Positions 51,909 through 61,638 of a stretch of 64,000 nucleotides of DNA are shown here, in pieces. Positions within the stretch are counted from its first letter, which is position 1; every line of letters begins with the position of its first letter. The stretch comes from CAYMPH01 sp964392365 (GTDB lineage Bacteria; Spirochaetota; UBA4802; UBA5550). Both the position numbers and the translations under genes were made by a program. The notes below the pieces were generated by a model that ran no database searches, had not been told where the DNA came from, and worked only from the letters and a program-made list of their open reading frames with translations. Location of the stretch: assembly GCA_964392365.1 (NCBI GenBank), contig CAYMPH010000009.1:62001-126000 (forward strand). Reading direction: 5' to 3'.

Positions 51909-52462
51909 TTTTTCACAGAATACATGTAGTGAGATAAACTTTTAAGAAGCAGCAGATCAAGATTTACTTTATCTGTATCATATATACTGCTGAACATTAC
52001 ACCTATTCCGTATTCTTCGTCGACAAATTTATCCGCACGGACAACCATTGCAAGGGCTTCAATATGCTCAACATCATTATTCAGCCTTTTCAGATCAAGA
52101 AACACTTTTATTATTGATGAAATCTCAATTGCTTTATGGTACTTAAAATACAGTCCGCCTCTGCTTATATTAATTACACTGCCAACAAAAGATATTGCCT
52201 CAGCATCATCTCCCTGGGCAGCAAGAACTGTTTCAATTATCTGAAGAGGAAGTTCTATTTCCAGCCTGAAATGCTTTCTCGAGGAGCTTTTCTTTTTTGA
52301 ATATGCGGTGTTCAGCCATAGATCAAATCTTTTATCAAACCACTTTTCCATGGAATCTTCAATTTTCTGATTTTTATTGTCTATCAGCAGGAGTTCATGG
52401 TAGTTTTCTATTTCAGTTTTGATATCATTTGAAAGATTTTCATATTTTATTATAGACTTCAT
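51905..52462 (-). CDS. PilZ-domain protein
   Basis: A 185-residue protein with a helical N terminus (1-60) and a C-terminal PilZ domain. The c-di-GMP-binding signature is 'SSRKHFRLEIELP' (R-x-x-x-R) plus 'VINISRGGLYF' (N-x-S-x-x-G), both intact, so it probably binds c-di-GMP. It could read out the activity of the HD-GYP protein at 32602-33855. It stands alone on the minus strand. Confidence 0.88.
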   Translation of the reverse strand: MKSIIKYENLSNDIKTEIENYHELLLIDNKNQKIEDSMEKWFDKRFDLWLNTAYSKKKSSSRKHFRLEIELPLQIIETVLAAQGDDAEAISFVGSVINISRGGLYFKYHKAIEISSIIKVFLDLKRLNNDVEHIEALAMVVRADKFVDEEYGIGVMFSSIYDTDKVNLDLLLLKSLSHYMYSVKN

Positions 52463-52589
52463 ATCAACCGCCGGAAAAAATAAATTTTATAAAAAAATAA
52501 AGCCGTAAATAAAATGATTTCAAACATGTCAATCCGTACTGGCATTTATGAAGATAAACTGCTGTTAAACCTGATAGCAATTAATCTTT

Positions 52590-52636
52590 CCCGGCACTTG
52601 TGCCGGGCTAAGCCGAAATATTCTCAAGGATGACAG
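52590..52636. repeat. GC-rich palindromic repeat fragment
   Basis: CCCGGCACTTGTGCCGGG (52590-52607) is a perfect hairpin with a two-base centre, and GGATGACAG (52628-52636) follows, the same end sequence as the element at 2473-2542. It looks like another member or relic of that intergenic repeat style. The rest of the 320-base gap 52463-52782 is AT-rich with no gene seen; AGGAG at 52761-52765 is 17 bases before the amidase ATG, rather far. Confidence 0.65.
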
Positions 52637-52782
52637 GAATTGAATAAATATTTAATATGCATATAATGCTAATAAAACAATATTTAACAACTATTAAATT
52701 ATTTTACATAGAATGATTTAAATTGCAATTATTTTCTTGAATTATTTCGATATTTTTATTAGGAGTATCCATTACATAAACT

Positions 52783-54516
52783 ATGAAAAAAATAATATTA
52801 ACATCATTATACATTTGTATATTTTATAGCTGTATTTTTGCAGTTGAACCATTAAGTACATCAAAACCGCAGCCTGTAGTTATTGAAACTGTTCTGAAAA
52901 AAGAAAAAACAGTACAGCATTCCAGGAATATCATAGAAATAATCAATTTCATTGATTCAATCTATGGCAATATGCATGAAAAATTAAAAACCGGTCAAAA
53001 ATTGACGATTTTCATTGATCCTGCTCATGGAAAGCTTGCAAACGGAGAATGGCAGGGAGGTTCTATAACCAGAAGGCAAAGCTGCACAAATTTACCTGAG
53101 GAATACTATTCAATTCTTATTTCAAGGGAGATATATAAGCTGATAATTGCAAATCCTCACCTTGAAATAAAAACTACAGACGATTATCTGGAAGTCCTTC
53201 AGGGAAAGAGCGATACATACAATGATATTCCCTTTGAAAAAACAGTTCAGCTTGCAAAAGAATGCGGAGCATTTCTGATAATTTCAGAGCATCTTAATAA
53301 TGTATCCATGGTTTATAAAGCAGGCGGATTATCAAATATACCTGGAATTCATATCACATATGATAATTACAACAACAGATATTTAAGCTATGTGAAAGAA
53401 ATATATTCAGGTTTTCTTACTCTTTACAATAAGCTCGATTCTTCGGGTTTTTCAAGAACATATGCATTGAAATTAAAAGAAAAACTGGTTGCAAAAGGAC
53501 TTAAACCGACAAACTGGGAATTCGGTGCAGTAGGAGACACGAGATTCTGCTATTTTGTGGATTTTCCTGTTTCAGTAATTTATGAGTCAGGATTTATTTC
53601 CAATCCGAAAGAAGAGGAAAAACTTCGTGATCCTGAATATATAAAAATGCTGGCTGAATCTCAGTATACAGCAATGATAGAAAACATAAAAGAAATTTTC
53701 GCTGCAGATATTTCAGATCCGGTTCCTTCATTTACAGACAAACATTTCAAAGAACGTATCGAGCTTCTGAAACTTTCAAGAATTGCCCTATATTACATTG
53801 AAAAAGAGAAAACAGCTGAAGCAGCCAGTGTTATAAACACAATGGAAACTCAATATCCAAATGCAGCATATTCGGATAACATTGCATTTTATAAAAAAAT
53901 CAAAGAAGGATTAATTTCAGCTGAAAAATATTTCACAATAGCAAAAAATCATTTAAAGAATAAAGATTATAGAAAAGCACGATACTTTTTAATAACTGCA
54001 AAATCTACGATTGGCTATACACAGATTTTCTATTCATATATAAAAAAATACAATGCACAGCTTGGTTTAATGAGCGGAAGTTTATCTGAAAATTACACTC
54101 TTCCTCCTATGAAGCCTGCAAATATAATCAAATCAGCTGCAACAGGAATTGAAACTCCTATTATACTAGCAATTGAAGGCGAGCAGACTCTGGAAAATGC
54201 AATTAAAGAAGCACTTGGACCGGATGATCTTGTATTAAGCAAACTTATTAAATCTTTCAAAAATGCAAAAGTTGATAATTCAAAAAATACATTAATTTAT
54301 TCAGCTAAACATAAAAAATACATCAATAGCGTTAAAACAATAAAAAATACAGGCGATTTCAGGGAAGGCCTATACATAGTCCGATTAAATAAAAAACTCG
54401 AAGTGATTGAAGCAAAACGTGTGCCGAGCGTTTATCTTAATCCTCTTAAATATCAGAATCATCAATATTTAAAAAATTCCAGTTTTGCGCTAAGTGAAAA
54501 AGAAAAATCCCTTTAA
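52783..54516 (+). CDS. N-acetylmuramoyl-L-alanine amidase-like exported protein
   Basis: A 577-residue exported protein with a signal peptide ending near 'YSCIFA'. Residues about 70-300 form an Amidase_3-like domain: zinc His82 in 'IFIDPAHGK', a Glu in 'LPEEYYS', His170 in 'IISEHLNN', and the closing 'VIYESGFISNPKEEEKL'. It would cut peptide stems from peptidoglycan. The fold has an unusual insert after the first His ('NGEWQGGSITRRQS'). The C-terminal 270 residues are helical, TPR-like, then a basic tail, and may anchor or regulate it. Its end overlaps the next gene by 23 bases. Confidence 0.82.
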   Translation: MKKIILTSLYICIFYSCIFAVEPLSTSKPQPVVIETVLKKEKTVQHSRNIIEIINFIDSIYGNMHEKLKTGQKLTIFIDPAHGKLANGEWQGGSITRRQSCTNLPEEYYSILISREIYKLIIANPHLEIKTTDDYLEVLQGKSDTYNDIPFEKTVQLAKECGAFLIISEHLNNVSMVYKAGGLSNIPGIHITYDNYNNRYLSYVKEIYSGFLTLYNKLDSSGFSRTYALKLKEKLVAKGLKPTNWEFGAVGDTRFCYFVDFPVSVIYESGFISNPKEEEKLRDPEYIKMLAESQYTAMIENIKEIFAADISDPVPSFTDKHFKERIELLKLSRIALYYIEKEKTAEAASVINTMETQYPNAAYSDNIAFYKKIKEGLISAEKYFTIAKNHLKNKDYRKARYFLITAKSTIGYTQIFYSYIKKYNAQLGLMSGSLSENYTLPPMKPANIIKSAATGIETPIILAIEGEQTLENAIKEALGPDDLVLSKLIKSFKNAKVDNSKNTLIYSAKHKKYINSVKTIKNTGDFREGLYIVRLNKKLEVIEAKRVPSVYLNPLKYQNHQYLKNSSFALSEKEKSL

Positions 54517-55471
54517 AGAAAGTTCCTGGAGCGGTAAGCCATATAATTTTTTCGGTGATTATCTCTGGGAAAAATATAAATGCAGAGTTCTGAAACTTCC
54601 GATTGATGCCGGATTCACCTGTCCGAACAGAGACGGTACTCTTGGAACTGAAGGCTGCATTTTCTGCGGAGAAGACGGTTCAGCATCCCCGACAGCTCTT
54701 TCAGGAAAAAACATACTTGATCAGATGGAAACTGCCAGGAACAGTTTCCGTCGCAGTGATGAAAAAACCAGATATATTGCATACTTTCAGGCTTTCACAA
54801 ATACCTACGCTTCTATTGATAAATTAAAAGAACTTTATAATTCAGCTTTAATAGATAAATCTGTTACAGGCCTCATGATCGGAACAAGACCTGATTTTAT
54901 TTCTGATGAAATCATAGATCTGATTGCTTCTTATATCAAACCCGGTTTTGAATTGTGGCTTGAAATAGGAATGCAGTCTTCTCACGAAAAAAGTCTTAAA
55001 TTTTTAAACAGAGGACACGATTTTCAATCTGTTGAAAAAACAGTTATTAAATGCTCACAGAAAAAAATTCCTGTTCTACTTCACGTAATTTTAGGAATAC
55101 CTGGCGAAACATGGGAAGATATGATGAGTACAGCCGTCAAAATCTCTTCTCTTCCGGTAAATGGAGTTAAAATACATCACCTGCATGTAATTACAGGCAC
55201 AAGACTTGAAGAATATCTGAATATCGGAAAAATCCAGCTTCTTTCACTTCAGGAATACACATCAATTATATGTGATTTTATCGAAAGACTCAGACCGGAT
55301 ATTCTGATTCACAGGCTTCTTGGAGACAGGAACGAAAAAACGCTTGCAGGTCCCAAATGGGCAGCACATAAAGGAACTGTAATAAAATCAATAGAAGATG
55401 AATTTTCAAAAAGAATGACATACCAGGGATTTTTATATGAAAATAGCAGTAGCAATGAGCGGCGGAGTTGA
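54494..55471 (+). CDS. YhcC-type radical SAM protein (TIGR01212 family)
   Basis: A 325-residue radical SAM protein of the YhcC family, whose reaction is unknown. The cluster motif is the family's expanded 'CPNRDGTLGTEGCIFC', followed by 'GSASPTALSGKNI', 'YFQAFTNTYAS', 'LMIGTRPDF', 'ELWLEIGMQSSHEKSL' and 'LHVILGIPGETWEDM'. The start is GTG at 54494, inside the amidase gene; no better start exists before the motif. It overlaps mnmA by 35 bases. The family often lies near tRNA-modification genes, which fits mnmA next door. Confidence 0.92.
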   Translation: MKKKNPFKESSWSGKPYNFFGDYLWEKYKCRVLKLPIDAGFTCPNRDGTLGTEGCIFCGEDGSASPTALSGKNILDQMETARNSFRRSDEKTRYIAYFQAFTNTYASIDKLKELYNSALIDKSVTGLMIGTRPDFISDEIIDLIASYIKPGFELWLEIGMQSSHEKSLKFLNRGHDFQSVEKTVIKCSQKKIPVLLHVILGIPGETWEDMMSTAVKISSLPVNGVKIHHLHVITGTRLEEYLNIGKIQLLSLQEYTSIICDFIERLRPDILIHRLLGDRNEKTLAGPKWAAHKGTVIKSIEDEFSKRMTYQGFLYENSSSNERRS

Positions 55472-56516
55472 TTCTTCTGCAGCAGCCTATTTACTTAAAC
55501 AGGAAGGCCACGACCTCATTGGAATTACCGCCATTTGCATAGCAGATTCTAAAGAAGAAATCAATGCCTGCTTCACATCCAAATCAATAACAGATGCGAA
55601 AAAAATATCAGATCAACTTGGTATTCCCCATTATACAATTGATGTAAGCCTGGATTTTGAAGCTGAAATCATTCACCCCTTCTGCATAGAATATATCAAT
55701 GCCCGGACCCCAAATCCATGCGTGAGATGCAATCCGAAAATTAAATTTAAACAGCTGATTAAATTTGCTGAAGAAAAAGGGTATGGAAAAATTGCTACCG
55801 GACACTATGCATCTGTTTTAGAATCTTCAGAAGGCAGATATTTCATTTCTGCTGCAGCAGACAAAATAAAAGACCAGTCATATTTTTTATGCAGACTCAC
55901 ACAGGATCAATTGAGCAGATCTGTATTTCCTTTAGGCATTTACACAAAAACTGAAATCAGAGAAATTGCACAGAAAGCCGGACTCCATACTGCATCCAAT
56001 CCTGACAGCCAGGAAATATGCTTTATTCCTGATAATGACTATATTAAATTTATTGAAAATAAACTTTCCCTGCAGCCCAGGCCGGGTAACATTGAAGATA
56101 AAAACGGTAAAATTATAGGCAGGCATAACGGCATTCACAGATATACAATCGGACAAAGACGCGGCCTTGGTATTGCTGCGCCCTTCCCTCTGTATGTAGT
56201 TGAAATTGATCCGGTAAAAAATACAATAATTGCCGGATATAAAGATGAACTTTTATGCAATGGACTTTACGCTTCTGACCTGAATTTCATGAAAGAAGAA
56301 TTACTTGACGGTTTGGAAATAATGCTCAAAGTCAGGTCAACTCAAAGTTCTTTCAGAGCAAAACTTAAAACTGATGCTAATGGAGTTTATGCATATTTTG
56401 AAGAAAATCAATCCGGAATTACCCCGGGACAGTCAGCGGTTTTTTATGATTATAACGGCGGAATTATCGCAGCCGGGACTATAGAAAAAAAAATCAGCAT
56501 GGGAGAATTTATATGA
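55437..56516 (+). CDS. mnmA: tRNA-specific 2-thiouridylase MnmA
   Basis: Puts sulfur on U34 of Lys, Glu and Gln tRNAs. The PP-loop is 'AVAMSGGVDSSAAAYLL'. Catalytic cysteines are in 'TPNPCVRCNPKIKF' (about 95) and 'SQEICFIPD' (about 195). 'GIHRYTIGQRRGLGI' and the C-terminal barrel follow. The length of 359 residues is normal. The start lies within the radical SAM gene, and the stop overlaps the rhodanese gene start (ATGA). Being beside a rhodanese suggests a sulfur-supply link, though the rhodanese is exported, which argues against direct transfer. Confidence 0.96.
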   Translation: MKIAVAMSGGVDSSAAAYLLKQEGHDLIGITAICIADSKEEINACFTSKSITDAKKISDQLGIPHYTIDVSLDFEAEIIHPFCIEYINARTPNPCVRCNPKIKFKQLIKFAEEKGYGKIATGHYASVLESSEGRYFISAAADKIKDQSYFLCRLTQDQLSRSVFPLGIYTKTEIREIAQKAGLHTASNPDSQEICFIPDNDYIKFIENKLSLQPRPGNIEDKNGKIIGRHNGIHRYTIGQRRGLGIAAPFPLYVVEIDPVKNTIIAGYKDELLCNGLYASDLNFMKEELLDGLEIMLKVRSTQSSFRAKLKTDANGVYAYFEENQSGITPGQSAVFYDYNGGIIAAGTIEKKISMGEFI

Positions 56517-57928
56517 AAATCCTTTTTGTTATTCTAATGACAACTGCAGCAGTTGTTACATTTAATTATTCCTATACAGCCCCGGCATCATTTGACGGCA
56601 ACTGTTCAATAGGACTTAAAGATGAAGAAAAAAAAGATAAAAGATTAATAGCAGCATATATTAATATATTAGATGAGGAAAAAGTATTAATATTCCGGAT
56701 TAATGACACAATTAAAAGTATATTTCTTGCTCCGGATGCGAAATGGGAATTTTCAGCTGATTCCGGAGTAAAGAAACCCGGACAGATGAAAGAGAAAAAA
56801 GGTACATGCATTGCAATTGATTACGAAATTCAAAACGGGAAAAAAACTGCAAAAAAAATAAAAATCCTTCCGGAATATAAATTTAACAGAAAATTAATTG
56901 TTAAATATGAAGAAATTGAGACTTTAATAAAAAATAAGGCTGTATTTATAGACAGCAGGCCTGAGGATATTTTTTCTTCAGGAACCATTTTAGGATCAAT
57001 AAATATACCTCTTTCAAAACTCAGAGATGATGCAGGAAAAAAATTATTGCCGGAAGATAAAAATGCCCAGCTTGTTTTTTACTGCAGCGGCACTTCCTGC
57101 AATGTTTCTTTTGAATCTGCAGCAATTGCCATAAAAGCAGGCTATAAAAATGTAAAAGTTTTCCATGGAGGATATCCTGAATATTTAAAAAATAATAATA
57201 TATATTCAATACAATCTTCATATCTTCAGAGTCTTCAGGAAAGAAACAAACCTTTAATACTCATTGATATCAGAAAAAAAGCTTCTGAAGAACATATACC
57301 TGGAGCTTTCGCAGCTGATCCTGCAAAAATTGAAGACCTGAAAAATCAGCTGCCTCAAAAAACAGAACACAAAGAAATCGCAATGATTATTGTTTATGCA
57401 TCCGGAGAAGATGACGAAAAAATTACGATTGAATCAGCAAAAACAATTCATTCATGGGGGTATAAAAATGTTTCTGTTTTAAATGGAGGCTTTAAGTCCT
57501 ATGTAAAATCCGGAGTAACAGAGAAAAAAAGCTTATTAAAAAGAATTGATTACAGAAATGAAGAATCCTGTTTTATACCGGTAAATGATTTTTATTCAAA
57601 TTTAATTAAAAACTCATATAAAGACCATATTTTTATTGATCTAAGAGATGACAGAGATATAAACGATGAGCCGGCTATTTCAGCTCTCGGAGCGCTTCGA
57701 GTTTCATTTGATAAACTCTATACAAATCAGCCTAAAAATAAATATAAAGATTATATAATATATTCTGATTCTTTAGAAAAATCCATTGAAGCAAGAGAAC
57801 TTCTGCTTCTGGACAATTTTAAACACATACAGATAATTAAAGGATATATTTTTTCCGATGGCAAAGGCGGACTGATAATCGGAGATAAAAAAGCAGATGC
57901 CGATCTTGTCAGTAAATTAAAGCGTTAA
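56513..57928 (+). CDS. Exported protein with three rhodanese-like domains
   Basis: A 471-residue protein with a signal peptide (ends about residue 25, 'VVTFNYSYTAPA') and a short N-terminal domain (about 30-125). Three rhodanese folds follow. The first (about 128-230) has an active-site Cys in 'VFYCSGTSCNVSFESA', so it could carry a persulfide. The second (about 240-340) has 'VYASGEDDEKITIESA', with Ala in place of Cys, so it is inactive. The third (about 365-465) has 'IIYSDSLEKSIEA' and also lacks the Cys. The substrate is unknown. It overlaps mnmA by four bases and abuts the MBL gene. Confidence 0.88.
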   Translation: MKILFVILMTTAAVVTFNYSYTAPASFDGNCSIGLKDEEKKDKRLIAAYINILDEEKVLIFRINDTIKSIFLAPDAKWEFSADSGVKKPGQMKEKKGTCIAIDYEIQNGKKTAKKIKILPEYKFNRKLIVKYEEIETLIKNKAVFIDSRPEDIFSSGTILGSINIPLSKLRDDAGKKLLPEDKNAQLVFYCSGTSCNVSFESAAIAIKAGYKNVKVFHGGYPEYLKNNNIYSIQSSYLQSLQERNKPLILIDIRKKASEEHIPGAFAADPAKIEDLKNQLPQKTEHKEIAMIIVYASGEDDEKITIESAKTIHSWGYKNVSVLNGGFKSYVKSGVTEKKSLLKRIDYRNEESCFIPVNDFYSNLIKNSYKDHIFIDLRDDRDINDEPAISALGALRVSFDKLYTNQPKNKYKDYIIYSDSLEKSIEARELLLLDNFKHIQIIKGYIFSDGKGGLIIGDKKADADLVSKLKR

Positions 57929-58813
57929 ATGATAGTCAAAATTTCTGATACTTTAAGAGCTGTATTTACTGATGACGGTTTTCTGTTCAGCAATTCCATG
58001 TTCATAAATGACAGCATTTCTCTTGTCATTGACAGCGGATGCGGAAAAATCCTCAATTCTCTTGATCCTGAATCAATAGATATACTTCTGAATTCCCATG
58101 CTCATCTTGATCATATAGACGGCAATGACCGATTTAAGAATGCGAAAATTCTTATGCATCCTCTTGAAAAAGAAGCACTTACCCATCCTGATAAAATAAC
58201 AGCATCAGAAAGCTGGGATGAGCTAATGCACGAAAATACCGGCGGAAAAGCTTTTCAGATATCGCTGATCAATCCGAAAGTGAATTCAACCTGGAGAGCT
58301 GACGGTTTGTTATCCGAAGGTCAGATAATAGATTGCGGAAAAACAAAAATACAAATTCTCCATACACCCGGCCACACGCAGGGCCATCTTTCATTTTTTT
58401 TCCCGAATGAAAATACTGTATTTAGCGGGGACATCTGCCTGACAAAAGTTGGCCCATGGTATGGGGATACTGAAACAGAAATAGATGATTTTATAAAATC
58501 TATAAACAGGATAATTGACCTGAAACCTGAAAAATTAATTACAGGACATATAACATATCTTGTTACTGATGGAATATCAGAAAAGCTTATTGAATACAGA
58601 GACAGAATTTTCCGCAGAGAAGAAAATATTTTCAATTTCATCAAAGGCAATCCGTCAACCTTAGATGAAATAGCTTTAAAAAAATTTATTTATGGAGTGC
58701 ATCCGAACAATTTTGTTCTTTACTGGGAAAAAAGCATGGTTAAAAAACATTTGATTGCGCTGATTAAATCAGGAAGAATACAAACGGATGGAAATAATAA
58801 TTTTTATTCATAA
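57929..58813 (+). CDS. Metallo-beta-lactamase-fold hydrolase
   Basis: A 294-residue MBL-fold protein. The metal motif is 'NSHAHLDHIDGN' (HxHxDH), with later ligands in 'LHTPGHTQGHLSFFF', 'VFSGDICLTKVGPWYGDTE', cut here to 'FSGDICLTKVGPW', and 'LITGHITYL'. The C-terminal winged-helix-like tail (about 220-294) is as in glyoxalase II-like or LACTB2-type proteins. It starts at the base after the rhodanese stop, a pairing known for persulfide or sulfur-metabolism MBL proteins, so a persulfide or thioester substrate is possible. The enzyme is cytoplasmic by sequence. Confidence 0.9.
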   Translation: MIVKISDTLRAVFTDDGFLFSNSMFINDSISLVIDSGCGKILNSLDPESIDILLNSHAHLDHIDGNDRFKNAKILMHPLEKEALTHPDKITASESWDELMHENTGGKAFQISLINPKVNSTWRADGLLSEGQIIDCGKTKIQILHTPGHTQGHLSFFFPNENTVFSGDICLTKVGPWYGDTETEIDDFIKSINRIIDLKPEKLITGHITYLVTDGISEKLIEYRDRIFRREENIFNFIKGNPSTLDEIALKKFIYGVHPNNFVLYWEKSMVKKHLIALIKSGRIQTDGNNNFYS

Positions 58814-58826
58814 AAAATGATAATTA

Positions 58827-59243
58827 TTAATTTTTTAACAATCTGCAGTGCTCTTTCTTGATACACAGCGCCTGAATAAAAATAATATTATTTTTTACGG
58901 ATTTTTCAGCAGACTCTTCATGCGTAAGACCTTCCTGGAGCCAGATTGCTTCAGGTTTTATTTTTATTGCCTCATCAACAATACCAGGAACTGCATCAAT
59001 ATTCCTGAATATATCAACAATATCAATCTTACAAGGAACTGACTGCAGATCAGAATAGCATTTTTCACCCAGAATAAATTCTTTTGAAGGATTTACAGGA
59101 ATAATTTTATAGCCGCTTTTTTTCATGTATTCAGCTACAATATAACTGTCTCTTGATGGGTTATCAGATAGACCGACTATCGCAATTGTTTTTGAAGATA
59201 AGAACAAATTTTTAACTTTTTCATCGGACGGCATATCTATCAT
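58827..59243 (-). CDS. CoA-binding (YccU-like) protein
   Basis: A Rossmann-fold CoA-binding protein of 138 residues, related to the N-terminal domain of succinyl-CoA synthetase alpha. Segments are 'TIAIVGLSDNPSRDSYIVAEYM', cut here to 'IAIVGLSDNPSRDSY', 'GYKIIPVNPSKEFILG' and 'EAIWLQEGLTHEESAE'. A TTG at 59255 would extend it by four residues, but the ATG at 59243 is preferred. It follows citrate synthase by 14 bases on the same strand. Its role is not defined in any species. Confidence 0.9.
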   Translation of the reverse strand: MIDMPSDEKVKNLFLSSKTIAIVGLSDNPSRDSYIVAEYMKKSGYKIIPVNPSKEFILGEKCYSDLQSVPCKIDIVDIFRNIDAVPGIVDEAIKIKPEAIWLQEGLTHEESAEKSVKNNIIFIQALCIKKEHCRLLKN

Positions 59244-59257
59244 AAAACCAACCAATA

Positions 59258-60616
59258 TTATCTTTCATCAAATTTCATATATTCCCTGTTCATATTCTCA
59301 TTTCCTGAAATATAGGCAGGTCTGATTATTTTTCCCTGAATTATCTGCTCAATTCTGTGAGCTGACCATCCGACAACCCTTGACATTGCAAATATAGGCG
59401 TAAAAAGCTCTCTTGGAATTCCCATAAGATCATATATAAAACCTGAGTAAAAATCCACATTTGAACAGATACTTTTACCGTTCAGCCTTTCCATCAATAG
59501 ATCGCGCGCTATTTTCTCAACCCTTGAATAAAGCAGGAATTCATCATGAACGCCTTTCATTTTAGAATATTCGTCAGCATATTTTTTTAATATTATGGAA
59601 CGGGGATCGGAAATAGTATAAACAGCGTGTCCGAAACCATATATTTTACCTGAACCATCTCCAGCTTTTTTAGCCATAACATCATTCAGATATGATTTTA
59701 TCTGGGAGTCGTTTCCCCAGTCTTTAACATGTTTTTTTAATTCCTTCATCATACCCATAACATGTTCATTGGCGCCACCATGAAGATAACCGCTTAAAGA
59801 TGCAATACCCGAAGTTATTGCCATGTATGTATTTGCACCGCTTGAAGAAACCACTCTCACTGAGAAAGTGGAATTATTTCCTCCTCCATGTTCAGCGTGA
59901 AGAATTAGACAAATATCAAAAAGCCTTGCCTCGTAATCATCCGGCTCTACGCCTCCTTTGAGCATATACAGAAAATCTGCAGCAGAGCTTAAATCGTTTC
60001 TTGAATCAACAATTTTTAGATCACCGCCAGCACGGTATTTCATCATATTATAATTATTGGCTATTATTGTAGGAAACTTAGCAATAAGATTAAGACACTG
60101 GTTGCTTACATCCTTGATATTAAGAGAATCAGGATTTTCATCACATCTGCTCAAGTGGGATATACCACTGTGTAGCGCATACATCTGATTATTATTTTCA
60201 ACTTCCTGCATCAGAATAGATCTTTCGAGCTGTGAGAGATTTCTGCGTTTTGCAAGTTCAGCTGAAAAAGATGCCAAATCATTCTTATTCGGTAATTCTC
60301 CGGTAAGCAGAAGATATATAGTTTCTTCAAAACCGAATCTTTTATCACGGTCTACTTCCTCAACAATTTTCTCAACATCATATCCGCAATATATCAGCTT
60401 CCCGTCTATCGGCAGTACTTCGTATTTTTTATTTTCCTTATCAATCAGCTTTTTATCATAACCGAGAACTATACCTTTTGTGGTAATTCCAACAACAACT
60501 CCGCTTCCGTCAGCATTTCTTAAACCAAGTTTGATATTTTTGGCCTTGATAACATCCATAGGAATTGTATCGTGAAGCAGTGTAAGTTTTTCAATTTTAT
60601 CAAGAACCTTTTCCAT
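59258..60616 (-). CDS. gltA: Citrate synthase (citrate/2-methylcitrate synthase family)
   Basis: Condenses acetyl-CoA with oxaloacetate. Catalytic parts are 'LHAEHGGGNNSTF' (first His), 'YGFGHAVYTISDPRS' (second His) and 'CSNVDFYSGFI' (Asp). It is 452 residues long with an N-terminal extension of about 60 residues ('DGSGVVVGITTKGIVLGYD') seen in a clostridia-type branch rather than the enterobacterial one. Whether it prefers acetyl-CoA or propionyl-CoA cannot be told here. No aconitase or isocitrate dehydrogenase gene is nearby. Confidence 0.93.
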   Translation of the reverse strand: MEKVLDKIEKLTLLHDTIPMDVIKAKNIKLGLRNADGSGVVVGITTKGIVLGYDKKLIDKENKKYEVLPIDGKLIYCGYDVEKIVEEVDRDKRFGFEETIYLLLTGELPNKNDLASFSAELAKRRNLSQLERSILMQEVENNNQMYALHSGISHLSRCDENPDSLNIKDVSNQCLNLIAKFPTIIANNYNMMKYRAGGDLKIVDSRNDLSSAADFLYMLKGGVEPDDYEARLFDICLILHAEHGGGNNSTFSVRVVSSSGANTYMAITSGIASLSGYLHGGANEHVMGMMKELKKHVKDWGNDSQIKSYLNDVMAKKAGDGSGKIYGFGHAVYTISDPRSIILKKYADEYSKMKGVHDEFLLYSRVEKIARDLLMERLNGKSICSNVDFYSGFIYDLMGIPRELFTPIFAMSRVVGWSAHRIEQIIQGKIIRPAYISGNENMNREYMKFDER

Positions 60617-60725
60617 AAATATCTCCGGATGAATTTGAATTCGTCTGATTTACTTAATATTAAGTTTAGAATTGTGATATCAAATATTAAATTACTGTTT
60701 TTTGGGAGCGGATATTGTCAAGAAT

Positions 60726-61637
60726 TTAATCAGTCATTTGGGGAAAATCAATTAATACTGCTGTCATATCATCTTTCTGCATCTGTGGCACGCCAATATA
60801 TTCGTAAACACTCTGAAATATAAGATTCACTGCAGCCTGAGGAGGAAGTTTGCCGTGATCTCTGAACGATTCCTCAATTCTGTTTTCCCCAAATTCATCC
60901 GAACTTGACTCGTTATGACAGGCTTCGAGGATGCCGTCACTGAAATATAAAATTGAATCGCCTTCCTGCATTATAAAATCAGACAATGGCGTTTCATAAT
61001 AGATATCACCTAAAAGAATTTCAATATTCCTGCAAAGAAGGAAACCTTTATTAGGTTTCCAGTTTTCTGAATTTTTATTGAGGTTGATTATTTCATTCGG
61101 CCGGGTTCCGTTTCTTCTCAATATCATCGGGAAGAGCATGCCGCGGCTGTAGAATCTCAGCCTGAAACCTTTTTCTTCGTTGGAAATAAAAGTGAAATTC
61201 ACGCTGGCAAAATCATCCGATTTTACAGCTTCCATAATACTGGTAAAAATAGACGTTATATGCTTAATCAGATAATCCGCATCAAATATTCCGGAACTTT
61301 TATAAATAAGCTTCATATCATTTACTGCTATTGTTATAGCAGAGCGCAGTCTGATTAAAGTTGTATAGGCAGGCAAACCATGTCCGCTTACATCTGCAAA
61401 AACAAAAAGGTAATTGCCGTCCGGAAGCTTAATGAGATCAAAATAATCCCCGGAAAGTATTGAGCCGTATGCTCTTTGAAATCCGATCCCGACATTGAGC
61501 TTTTTTCCGTAAAAATTCCTGAACATGCTTCTGATCAGAATTTTGTCATTATCCCTGACAGTATTCGCTTCTGAATTAAGCATATCAAAAAGTTCAAGCT
61601 TATGATCAGAAGTGTCGGTATTTTTTATCTTCTGCAT
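60726..61637 (-). CDS. SpoIIE-type PP2C serine phosphatase
   Basis: A 303-residue soluble phosphatase of the SpoIIE/RsbU family. Metal and active-site segments are 'LSGDYFDLIKLPDGNYLFV', 'FADVSGHGLPAYT', 'YFSDGILEACHNE' and 'DDMTAVLIDF'. The N-terminal 45 residues are helical with no known sensor domain. It could dephosphorylate a STAS-domain antagonist such as the one at 16003-16302. It begins one base after the pgi stop on the same strand, so the two are co-transcribed. Confidence 0.93.
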   Translation of the reverse strand: MQKIKNTDTSDHKLELFDMLNSEANTVRDNDKILIRSMFRNFYGKKLNVGIGFQRAYGSILSGDYFDLIKLPDGNYLFVFADVSGHGLPAYTTLIRLRSAITIAVNDMKLIYKSSGIFDADYLIKHITSIFTSIMEAVKSDDFASVNFTFISNEEKGFRLRFYSRGMLFPMILRRNGTRPNEIINLNKNSENWKPNKGFLLCRNIEILLGDIYYETPLSDFIMQEGDSILYFSDGILEACHNESSSDEFGENRIEESFRDHGKLPPQAAVNLIFQSVYEYIGVPQMQKDDMTAVLIDFPQMTD

Positions 61638-61638
61638 T

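Noticed and set aside
60652..60665. Palindrome ACTTAATATTAAGT upstream of citrate synthase
   Set aside because: It is made only of common AT-rich words in an AT-rich gap, so it was not listed as an operator.
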